This document shows positions 55,301 to 64,000 of a DNA stretch of 64,000 bases, piece by piece. Both the position numbers and the translations under genes were made by a program. The notes below the pieces were generated by a model that was given only the letters and a program-made list of their open reading frames with translations, was not told where the DNA came from and did not search any database. Source of the DNA: Adineta vaga (Eukaryota > Rotifera); the NCBI GenBank assembly GCA_021613535.1, contig CP075492.1, forward strand, positions 16,802,001-16,866,000. Direction: 5' to 3'. Positions within the stretch are counted from its first letter, which is position 1, and each line of letters begins with the position of its first letter.

Positions 55301-57705
55301 GATATTCTATAGTTAATAACAAATAAACAAACAAGAAATTAACCTTCATCTAAAAGTAAGATTTGTGGATTTCCTATCAATGCTCGGGCAATAGCTTAAG
55401 AGGAAAAAAAAGTATATTAAATAACTTATGAATCGATCCTACCAATTCGTTGCTTTTGACCACCAGAAAGTGTTGCACCTCTTGCATCTACTTGAGTTTC
55501 ATATTTCTACGAAGGAATATTATAACGATCAAAATCCAAGGAAACATTCATTTTAGTGTCATCACCAACCTGCGGAAGATTCATGATAAAATCATGAGCA
55601 TTTGCCATTTTTGCTGCTTCTTCTAACTCTTGATCAGTGGCTGTTTGTTTACCAAGCAAGATATTATCACGAATAGTACCATGAAATAATATTGGTTCTT
55701 GATTAACTACACCGATCTGTTGTCGTAACCATTTCAAATCGTAATCCTGTATTGATATGCCATCGATCTTTATCGATCCCGCATGAGGATCATAGAATCG
55801 CTCGAGTAAATGAACGCATGTTGATTTTCCACTGCCAGAAGAACCAACGAGTGCAATCGTTTGACCTGGTTTGATATCAAATGAAACTCTATTAAGAATT
55901 AATATATCTGGTCGAGATGGATATCGAAAGCACACTTCAGAAAATTGAATATCACCCATTAAAGAATTTTTAGTCAAACCTATCTTTGCATTTGAGATAA
56001 TTGTACATGGCTATTATAGATATTGTTAAATAGTATAATGTCAAGAGTATGATTTCATCACTTTACCGCATCAATTAGCTGCCAGACTATGAAAGCAGTC
56101 GCTCGTGCTTGTACCAGAGCTTGGATGTGAGGTGCAGCTTGACCCAACTGAAAGATACCGATTATAATTGCGAAAAAGACCTACGAACAGAAATCAATTG
56201 CTGATAAGCATAGATAATGTATCACTTACGGTAAACACTTGACCACTAGTATATTCACCGTCTCGAACTAGTTTAGCACCGTACCAGAAACCTAGAATGA
56301 TACTCGTACGATGCCGTAGGATGTTCTAAACGTATAAAATCATACCTAATGCATAGGTACAATAGATAACCAACCATACAAAACTCATCGTCGCACTAGT
56401 GGTCATTGTTTTTTTAATGCTACTTTTCTTCACTGCTTCCAAATGTTGTCCATACCTAAAAATGTGATTATTTCCACGTATAGTATGGCAATAAGTGTTA
56501 ATCAAACCGTTTTATCTCATGATCTTGTCCATTGAAAGCAAACACTGTGCGAATCGAGCTTAATACTTCTTCGACCACTGCTGCTGCCTTTCCGCTCGCT
56601 TCCAACTCCACTATCGTCAAACGAGTAGCTAGCTGAATATCATATCTTATGGTCTAAGGTTATTTTCCAAATCAGCACAACTTACCCATGAGAAAAAAGC
56701 AGCTGGAAGAAAAATAAAGGAAACAATCGAGAGAATAACGAAGGACAACTTCCATCCAGTAGAAAATCCTAAAATTCTATAATAATAAAATTCATTTCTA
56801 TCATATCATTGAAAATACCGATTATAAAACCAGTGATCAACGAGGCAAGAAACTGGATCAGTGTGCCAATTTTGTGACCAATACCATCTTGAATTTTTGA
56901 TACTGATTGTGATAGATGAGCGTCAAGTTCACCAATTTTATGTGTATCAAAAAAAGACATATCTTTATCAAGAATATTCTGGAAAAGAGTCTGTCGAATG
57001 ACTCGACTCTGATTTTCTGCAGACATAATCCAGAAGGATACTTGGACATAAGCAACTACAATTATGATACAACCGACAGCTACTAAGTATAGTACTTGTC
57101 TTTGGATTGTATCCGTTAACATAGATGTACCGAGAGTGAAATTAGCATAAGTTATATTGCATTGTCTAAAATAAAAAAGGTAGGTAGAGAGAAAGAGAGT
57201 TTATGATTTATCGATGAAATCCTACGAGATAAGCGTGCTGATATTTATTGAAGTGAATGCCATAGAATCTGGACAATATTGTAGAGAAAGAGTCGTAAAA
57301 TTGATTGAACAGAAAGTTTTCGCTTGGTCAGTAAAAGAATCAAGAACATGACCGAATATTAAAATAAGAAGTGGTAATCCGCTACCATGCGCCAAAGCAG
57401 CGACTGTACCGATCGTCATGAATACAATATCAATTGAGGTGGCGTACCGAAACTATAATATGCATAAAGCTATAAGCTATAACAATCTCATCATTAATGT
57501 CTTACCAATTTTTTCAAGCTTAATGTTTTGATTTCAGTTAAATTTTGGACAATATTGTCTTTCTTCGGGGTATCTTCGATGTGCTGCGAAGATGCTCTAT
57601 TCGATGATCAATTTTGCAAAAAAAGTATACTATGATTACTCATATGTTGAAAAACACTTACTTGTCTTCATGATCGAAATTCTTTTTTGTAGTATGTATT
57701 TTCAT
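52371..57705 (-). CDS. ABCB/P-glycoprotein-type full ABC transporter
   Basis: Multi-exon gene from ATG 57705 ([14 protein letters not shown]) to TAG 52371, with roughly 20 exons and many 45-70 bp introns; the exon list is only partly resolved. TMD1: [53 protein letters not shown]-like loop. NBD1: [12 protein letters not shown] (Walker A), [16 protein letters not shown] (Walker B), [13 protein letters not shown]. The linker precedes TMD2 ([48 protein letters not shown]). NBD2: [80 protein letters not shown]. Both ATPase sites look complete. Expected role: ATP-driven export of amphipathic compounds at the plasma membrane. No certain lesion seen. Confidence 0.9.
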
Positions 57706-58616
57706 TTGAAGTTTATTCTATAAACTAACAAAGACTTTTCAACTGCCTTCCTAGAAGTAGATGGATATGATATTCTTCTTTATTTACTATTCTTGTCGTG
57801 TCTTTTTAAATTTTGCGTGATTTGTCATGAATCATTGCGTAGCGCGTGTTTGATTTATTCTAAATGCGCGAAATATACCTTATTATCTGTCCATAATACA
57901 GATTCAATGTACATTTTTTTTCTTTTTCTCTGTATTTAATGGATATATCGTTTTATATATGCAATCATCGACTATCAAGGTGAGCATTTTTTTCCTTTAG
58001 ATTTGTTTATTATGCTAAAAGTAGGATGATTGATAAATAATACTAACAACGTGACATAGATTAAATAAACTCCTAGTATTTTGCGAATATTTCCATTCGT
58101 TTTTTACTTATATACTTGAGCTTTTTTCCAAAAGCTGGTAATTAAGAGTTCTTCTAACGGATGATTATGGGATTATAATCGACCAATATGACAATATTGA
58201 AAAATGGTCCACTTAAAGAATAATTCTTTTATATTTACGATTTTACATCTCTATCTTTTCGACATAGGAGTAGACGGTGAGAACTCTTTGTTATTAGTTC
58301 ATATAGAGACTTTCGCAAAATACGGAGACCCGTATCGCCTCTTTTTGAATGACTGCAATGCAATTTACGCGCGCGAAATTTTCCCGCATTACATTATTAC
58401 ACTTACACCTGCTTGACGAATATTTTTCATTAATTAGATTATCTATACCAATGGAGTGCTAAGTCAGATCATATAATTAACTAATAAACAAAGGTTATGT
58501 CTATCATTCTTTTAAGTAAAAATAAAGATCAATATCTTTTCGAAAGATTTTGTTTTATTCATGATGGGAGTAAATACTTTCGGTCAATCCGATTTCATCA
58601 TGTAAATTGGTACGAG
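57706..58616. other. Intergenic, ABC transporter upstream region
   Basis: Likely contains the transporter promoter; TTTTATATATGCA near 57951 is TATA-like but on the wrong side for certainty. No gene recognised. Confidence 0.35.
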
Positions 58617-59160
58617 TCAACGAGTCACAAATAAGTTGAATTGTTGCGCATATAGTTTTGTCCACCAGAGAAGGCTGAGGAAGAAGACAAAACAGATGAT
58701 TGACAATGTAGGAAACTCCAAACCGCATTCAACGAGTAGGGCAGTTTTGCTGGCAGAAGAGGTAGCTTGACCGACCAATAACTGATATTTCTGAGCAAAT
58801 CTTCGTGCTTGAAATGCATTAAAGATGCATAAGACTGTTCGATGGAGGCCACTGTTAAAACACAGAAAGAAAAAATAAAAACACAGTTTAATATTCGTAC
58901 CTTAGACATCCAACAAATATCACACAACCTGTCAACAGTTTACTATTCATTTGTTCACTCATTGTCAAGTTGTGGATCAAACCAAAATAAAGTATTAGTC
59001 CGAGAAGTAAACCCTAGAAAACAACTTTGAATTGAAATATAATACCAGATTGTTTTAATGATACCTTAGAAAAACCGATGCAACTATAGAGAAAGCAATG
59101 CATTCGATGTTGACAACATAGTCCGAGTGTTCGAAATTCTGCTTCATACTGTATTGGCAT
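58617..59160 (-). CDS. Small multi-TM protein, 3 exons
   Basis: CDS complement(58617..58851, 58901..59013, 59065..59160): 444 nt, 147 aa, phases all consistent. Starts MPIQYEAEFRTLGLCCQ. Hydrophobic segments: GLLLGLILYFGLIH, LTGCVIFVGCL and FPTLSIICFVFFLSLLWW, with a basic cytosolic-type loop FQARRFAQKYQ; it ends QQFNLFVTR. Three or four TMs. Family not recognised. Its ATG lies 92 bp downstream of the hydrolase stop, same strand. Confidence 0.6.
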
Positions 59161-59251
59161 GGGCGATGAGTGGTTTTTAGCAGGGTTTGAATCGCACAAC
59201 TCTAAGAAGGCAATAACTTTCCATTTTCTCATCATTATTGATCTTTCTCTT

Positions 59252-60287
59252 CTACATACCCAACAGTTCTTTATTGATTTCTTGAGCATGTTCACTGATC
59301 AAGTCGTGTCCTGCAAGCTCGAAATTAACAAGTTTACATCCCAGTATCTAGTAACCAGACATAAGAGACACTTTGATGAAAGGAAAGAGATTATACCCTT
59401 TGTAACATATAAGAATTCACTTCGTGAATGATTTGATCTTCGGCACCCACCATAATCGTACACGGTATATTTGAATATCGAATTTTTAATAGCTCAGAAT
59501 AACTTATGTAATGTCGTTGAACGGCTAATACTTGACCAAAAGCTCCAATTACTGACAATGGAACTCGAATTTCCATTTTCTCCCGCCAATCATTGTAGAA
59601 TTGCTAGAAGATGAATGTACACTTCTTATTTTTCATCAATTCCTGACTTACCTGTCGTTTCTCAGGATCGTTTAATGTCTTTTTACCATAAAATATGCGA
59701 AGCATATTTTTAATAAGTTGATCTTCGTCGCGGATTAGAAACCATTGTAGAAAAAAATGAAGAGCAGCGAACGGCGGTCGACTGATGAGACCACCCGCAT
59801 GTGTAGCTATAAGAGTGAGTGATAGTATTTTTCGAGGTGCTAGTAGAGCCAGCTCCAGTGCAATCATGCCTCCAAGCGAAAAGCCCACAACATGACATTG
59901 ATTCCAATTCAAATGGTCAATTAATATCAGAGCATCTTTGGCCATTTGAACGGTTGTATATTCGAGTGTTTTCGGTGCCGATGATCGACCACAGCCACGA
60001 TTATCATAAGTCACACACTATTCAAGTTGTATATATATATATATATATAATTCATAATCATCTCACTCACCTGATAACAAGATTGCGCAGAAAAAAAGTC
60101 AGTCTACAAAAGAAAACTGAAGTTACCTACGATATCTCTTATTGATAGCATTCCTTACTTGATATTTCCAAGCTCGACCTTCGGTCCACAGACCCATGAT
60201 AAATAGGATTTTGATTGGACCCGATCCATGTACTTCATAGTAGAGTGTAACATTTTGATGAGATACAGGCAAAGTTACATACGGCAT
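59252..60287 (-). CDS. Alpha/beta hydrolase, 5 exons
   Basis: CDS complement(59252..59347, 59397..59603, 59652..60017, 60071..60103, 60159..60287), 276 aa; every junction keeps phase. Starts MPYVTLPVSHQNVTLYYEVH with the oxyanion-region GSGPIKILFIMGL. Nucleophile elbow: VVGFSLGGM (Ser). Acid: VGAEDQIIH (Asp). Base: FELAGHDLISEH (His). FDN/DNRGCGRSS is the usual strand-beta4 turn. The fold and triad fit a soluble ABHD-type esterase, lipase or epoxide-hydrolase relative; substrate unknown. A (TA)n tract lies in intron 2 (near 60031-60049). Confidence 0.88.
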
Positions 60288-60738
60288 ATCTATATTAAAA
60301 GATATCTAATTTTTCGGTTTTTTATTTCACTACTATACAAACCGTGTCACTTCTTGCTGTTCTGATTATCATAAAATTACTGATACTACGTGCGAATAAA
60401 TTGGAGGAAATAGTATATCTGCGAAAAGTATCACGCGAGAGAAAATAGAAGAAAGTATATCAGGAAGGCTTTTCGCAAAAAGAAGTAACCAAGAGAAGAC
60501 AATTGAGAGACTAACGAAATAGGTGAAAAATAAAATCAGCGAAGTGTAAAATAGTCATTTCTCATCTTAATCAACATGAAAATAATACTACAAGTACATA
60601 TTATAATGTTTCGAAAAGCTTACGTATGTAATTCATACTTTGCTAAGAGAAGCATTTCGATTAGGAATAATCTAATAGAAAGAATAATGTATTCTTCAAT
60701 ATCTTTTTTTTTATTACTTAGATTTTATTCAACTTTTA
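60288..60738. other. Divergent intergenic region
   Basis: Separates the minus-strand hydrolase and the plus-strand glycosyltransferase. A plus-strand frame (60576-60758) overlaps the glycosyltransferase start and is probably a shadow. Confidence 0.4.
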
Positions 60739-62322
60739 ATGGACACATACAACAATAATTGTGCTCATACAGTACCTTTAAAAATCAAAATCATATGTAG
60801 TATATTAATATGGTTTCCAATTTTATTTCCATTTATAACAATACATTATTTTCCACATGCTACTATTATTTATAATATAATCATATCCATTTATATTATC
60901 ATCAGTCACTTATTAACATATGGAACTTGTTTTACTATTTTTAGGAAACAACAGAAAATTATTTATGAATTTTTTCGCAGCAAAAACTGGAGTGAAATAA
61001 AGAATAATTACATTGAAAATCGACGAATCGGAATAAATAATAACAATGAAGAAATATTACACATGGTTATCATACCTATCTATAAAGAAAATCCGAATAT
61101 TGTGGAAAATACATTAAAATCATTAATAAAACAAAATGTTCCAATGATTATAGGCATCGGATTAGAAGAACGAGAAACGGACAGTAATACAAAATACGAT
61201 GATATCATAAAACAATATGAGAATCATTTTATTAAAATAATTAAAACAATACATCCAATGAATTTAAAAAATGAAATACCTGGTAAAGCATCGAATTGTA
61301 ATTATAATGCTCAACAATTAGTTAAATTTTATGAAGAAAATCATATAAATTTAAGATGTCTCTACAAACATGTAATGATAACTGTATGTGATTGTGATTC
61401 AATTTGGATAAATGATTATTTTTTATACTTAAACTATTTGTGTGAACAAAATAATATGAAAAATTTCAATTACATTGCTTATGTACCAAATATCACTAAT
61501 TTCCAAGATTTTTCATTGAATCATATCTTAAGTAATTGGGTGTCTGTTCTTCGTTCAATAGGTACGCATGGACATTTTTACTTTCTTGGTTATGTTCGTG
61601 CGTTTGTTAGTGAATATCATATTCCATTAGAATTATTAAAAAGAATTGATTTTTGGGATAGTGATTTAGTACAGGAAGATATACATATGCACAACAAGTT
61701 AGCGATATTAGATGAAAAACATTTTGTTGTCAAACATACTTTTCTCCCATGTGATAATCAGATTCCAACAGATATCAATTCATTTGTTGGAAGTTTTCAA
61801 ATACTTTGGAATCAAACATCACGTTGGAATTTATTTATTTATGAATTGTATTATTTATTTTATGAATTATTATTGAATATCTTTGGCATCAAACGTTATG
61901 GAAATTTTCGTACAAACACATCGAAAATTTTTGTACAAATTATTAATAATTATGAAAATTTATTCTTTTTTGGCATGTGTCCTATTTCAAATAATATCTT
62001 TTGGTTCTTTTATCTACATATTTGGAATGAACATTATCTTAATAGTATCGTTTATCATTTATTAAATAATATTCAACCATGGTTTATCATCATACATCTC
62101 TTCTTAGGAATTCTATATGCTGCATTCATTTGGTATGCAAGTTTCGAACATATCAAAGATAGACCATATAATTGGATAAAATTTACAATTTTCTTATTAG
62201 GATTTATTCCTCTTCCATCATTATTCTTCATTTGTCAAGCTATTAATCTAACAAATGCATGGATACAAACATTGAAGAGTAATCAAACTCATTCGGAGTC
62301 GGCACCAAAAGTTCTTTTCTAA
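60739..62322 (+). CDS. Membrane GT2-type glycosyltransferase
   Basis: 527 aa, single exon, ATG at 60739. N-terminal TMs (IKIICSILIWFPILFPF, IIISIYIIISHLLTYG), then a catalytic core: MVIIPIYKENPNIVENTLKS (nucleotide-binding start), GKASNCNYNAQ, TVCDCDSIW (DxD-type metal site), SDLVQEDIHMHNKL (ED general-base region) and a later QTSRW. Three or four TMs follow (IFWFFYLHIW, WFIIIHLFLGILYAAFIW, FTIFLLGFIPLPSLFFI). Order matches processive or polysaccharide-type family 2 enzymes (cellulose/hyaluronan-synthase-like), though QxxRW is only partly kept. It would transfer sugar from a nucleotide donor at a membrane. Lack of introns contrasts with neighbouring genes. Confidence 0.75.
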   Translation: MDTYNNNCAHTVPLKIKIICSILIWFPILFPFITIHYFPHATIIYNIIISIYIIISHLLTYGTCFTIFRKQQKIIYEFFRSKNWSEIKNNYIENRRIGINNNNEEILHMVIIPIYKENPNIVENTLKSLIKQNVPMIIGIGLEERETDSNTKYDDIIKQYENHFIKIIKTIHPMNLKNEIPGKASNCNYNAQQLVKFYEENHINLRCLYKHVMITVCDCDSIWINDYFLYLNYLCEQNNMKNFNYIAYVPNITNFQDFSLNHILSNWVSVLRSIGTHGHFYFLGYVRAFVSEYHIPLELLKRIDFWDSDLVQEDIHMHNKLAILDEKHFVVKHTFLPCDNQIPTDINSFVGSFQILWNQTSRWNLFIYELYYLFYELLLNIFGIKRYGNFRTNTSKIFVQIINNYENLFFFGMCPISNNIFWFFYLHIWNEHYLNSIVYHLLNNIQPWFIIIHLFLGILYAAFIWYASFEHIKDRPYNWIKFTIFLLGFIPLPSLFFICQAINLTNAWIQTLKSNQTHSESAPKVLF

Positions 62323-63341
62323 AAAGAAAATTAAACTAAACTTAAAAACTAGAATTCTATATTTTAATCATTCTATTTATTGACCATGGCATCGTTTTGT
62401 TTTTGTTCTAAGAATTCTCCTTATCAAATGATGTCATTTTTATCTATACGTAATTAGAAGCATAAGCTATATGCAACTGATGTTCATACCTTAAATACGT
62501 TGTATCTGCTCTCTATAACATTCACAATACAGAAAAGAAATGAAATTATACAGCCAAGGCCAAAAAAGTGTGCAGATATGAGAAAATCATAAGGATTTCA
62601 CTAAGGAGGCAATCTAAATCAAAGAGAACTCCAATAGAACAGACTGTTCACGAAGGTAGAATAATCCATTAACAGCTTGATTCATTATTCAATTGGATAC
62701 ACATGTACATATCAATACGTACAATGTTATCTTCTTATCATGTGAAATATATTTGACACTCATGCGATTTGTTCATGTGATACGACGAGAGAGAAAACAA
62801 TGACATACTCGATTGAGGGTGTGGCTGTGGTTGAGGATATACGTTTAATCTAAACTCCCTCAGCCACATCCTTACACCCACACCCACACCCACATTCACA
62901 CCTTTAAGATGATTTTTCTTCATGTATAAAACTGTTGTTGTCTGTATTTTCTTCGTTTCCTTCGCAATGCTTTCATGTGTGTTTTCGTTCTTTCTTCTTT
63001 TCGTTTTTGTCTTTTTTCTTTTTCTCTTTTGTTGTTGCTGCTAACCCGCACTGTTAGGATTTTATGATTATAGTTTTTTAAGAAAATAAAAAAAGAGTAC
63101 ATTCATTTTAATACATCGGTTTTTTTTAGTTTTCGATTTTTTTCGTGAATGAAACTAGATTACTTTTTATTGTGTCTTTTATATCGTATCGGCACCTGAA
63201 TGAATCATGCATACTCAAGAATGTAAAAAGAAGCAAAAAATGTTTCATATTAATAGAACGGAAGTAAAAGAATGAGACATAGTAAAATATTGTATATATC
63301 TTCTCTTTGAAAATAAATAACGACAGACGATTGTTTTAAAA
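62323..63341. other. Intergenic with TG hairpin
   Basis: No gene; TG hairpin at 62811-62910. Poly-pyrimidine-rich stretch near 62990-63030. Confidence 0.4.
62811..62910. repeat. TG-rich hairpin, extended right arm
   Basis: GATTGAGGGTGTGGCTGTGG pairs with CCTCAGCCACATCC; the right side then continues as ACACCCACACCCACACCCAC, a longer uninterrupted telomere-like run, ending CACACCTTTAAGAT. Confidence 0.75.
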
Positions 63342-64000
63342 ATGGCTTGTACATCAAATAAAGCATTTGTTACGTTTGATAATGGTATAGAAGATTTTGT
63401 TCTTGTTTGGTTGGACACACGTACGCCACAAACAATCGAAACAGAAGAAACTCATGATGAAAGTATCAAACGTCAATCTCAATTGCAAACAATCATTAAT
63501 TTTACCCGGACATTTAATGATATAGATGAATGTCGTACATTTATTCAATCCTCGAAAACTGAAAAAGTCTTTCTTATTGCTTGTGGATATCTTGGTGAAA
63601 TTTTTATACCAACAGTTCATGATATACCACAACTTGAAGTTATTTACATTTTTTGTATTAACCAACAAAAACATACAGGATGGACAAAGCAATATAGTAA
63701 AATTCGTACAGTGTGTGCAACAACAAATGAATTGTTAACAGCATTAGCTAAAGATGTATCGATGTATGCTAAGAATTTAACACCATTAAGTATTTTTGCG
63801 GCTGATTTGAGCAAAGAGGTATCATTACACTCACTCAAGGCTGAAGAAAGGCGATTTATGTGGTTTCATTTATTACTTGAGTTAATTCTTCGTATGCCGT
63901 CAAATGAAATTGCACAAAATGATATGCGAAATGAATGTGAACGGGCCTATCGAGGTAATCCTGTTGAATTAGCGAAAATCGATGAATTCTTTAGGATCTA
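63342..64000 (+). CDS. Partial bdelloid gene (ART/TPR-type?), open at window end
   Basis: Opens at ATG 63342 and stays open for 219 codons to the end of the window. Reads MACTSNKAFVTFDNGIEDFV, VWLDTRTPQT, TFNDIDECRTFIQSSKTEKV, FLIACGYLGEIFIPTVHDIP, QLEVIYIFCINQQKHTGWTK and QYSKIRTVCATTNELLTALA. In my knowledge of bdelloid proteins this N terminus precedes an ADP-ribosyltransferase-like and TPR region, but that part is not in the window, so the assignment is tentative. FLIACGYLGE...VHDIPQLEVIYIFC looks like an alternating alpha/beta receiver-like fold. No lesions. Confidence 0.65.
   Translation, partial: MACTSNKAFVTFDNGIEDFVLVWLDTRTPQTIETEETHDESIKRQSQLQTIINFTRTFNDIDECRTFIQSSKTEKVFLIACGYLGEIFIPTVHDIPQLEVIYIFCINQQKHTGWTKQYSKIRTVCATTNELLTALAKDVSMYAKNLTPLSIFAADLSKEVSLHSLKAEERRFMWFHLLLELILRMPSNEIAQNDMRNECERAYRGNPVELAKIDEFFRI

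Noticed and set aside
59014-59431. Plus-strand frames over the hydrolase/small TM gene region
   Set aside because: They are antisense to exons with verified phase and catalytic motifs.

Overview
The window looks like nuclear DNA of a bdelloid rotifer (Adineta/Rotaria type). Evidence: AT-rich sequence with sparse genes; coding exons split by very short GT-AG introns (48-67 bp in the genes reconstructed here); and gene families I recognise as expanded in bdelloids, namely divergent rhodopsin-like 7TM receptors, LDLRa/EGF/7TM receptors, F-box/LRR genes, NHL, FG-GAP and TPR genes, and a Cys-rich multi-TM family. No database search was possible. Family calls rest on motifs seen in translations, and several frames were worked out by hand because some reading frames start at non-ATG codons or have no stop inside the window.

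Layout. 0.4-1.4 kb: 7TM receptor (-). 4.0-8.0 kb: one three-exon gene (-) with three tandem copies of a two-TM Cys-rich unit. 8.5-10.3 kb: two decayed F-box genes. 11.2-15.2 kb: a small Gly/Ser/Cys protein and two 7TM genes, the second frameshifted. 16-20.4 kb: F-box fragment, a long inverted-repeat element, an EF-hand gene, two copies of a hammerhead-like/tRNA-like repeat and an NHL fragment. 21.3-22.4 kb: rhomboid pseudogene (-). 23.9-24.4 kb: unknown gene. 26.2-30.8 kb: decaying LDLRa-EGF-7TM receptor (-). 31.4-32.2 kb: Hsp20-type gene. 32.3-35.5 kb: TPR and FG-GAP remnants separated by a 1.3 kb DD37D mariner. 36.2-37.7 kb: two old tandem-repeat arrays. 37.8-41.7 kb: a fold-back element, hAT relics and a palindrome-bounded element. 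42.6-48.2 kb: a mucin-like Thr/Ser-rich gene whose large last intron holds a probable Helitron carrying a 36-bp minisatellite. 48.6-52.3 kb: relics (7TM, small Cys-rich genes, serine protease). 52.4-57.7 kb: ABCB/P-glycoprotein-type full transporter (-). 58.6-60.3 kb: small membrane protein and alpha/beta hydrolase (-). 60.7-62.3 kb: intronless membrane glycosyltransferase (+). 63.3 kb to the end: an open partial gene (+).

The most unusual structure is a dispersed family of about 22 short TG-rich motifs, 15 of them hairpins with arms like CTTGAGGGTGTGGGTGTG. They occur about every 3 kb and resemble the TGTGGG telomeric repeat reported for bdelloids. At least two gene fragments end right at such a hairpin. 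With the many broken genes and mixed DNA transposons, the window reads as a gene-poor, rearranged accessory region with islands of apparently intact genes (7TM, three-unit membrane protein, EF-hand, ABC transporter, hydrolase, glycosyltransferase). No operon-like functional coupling is seen.
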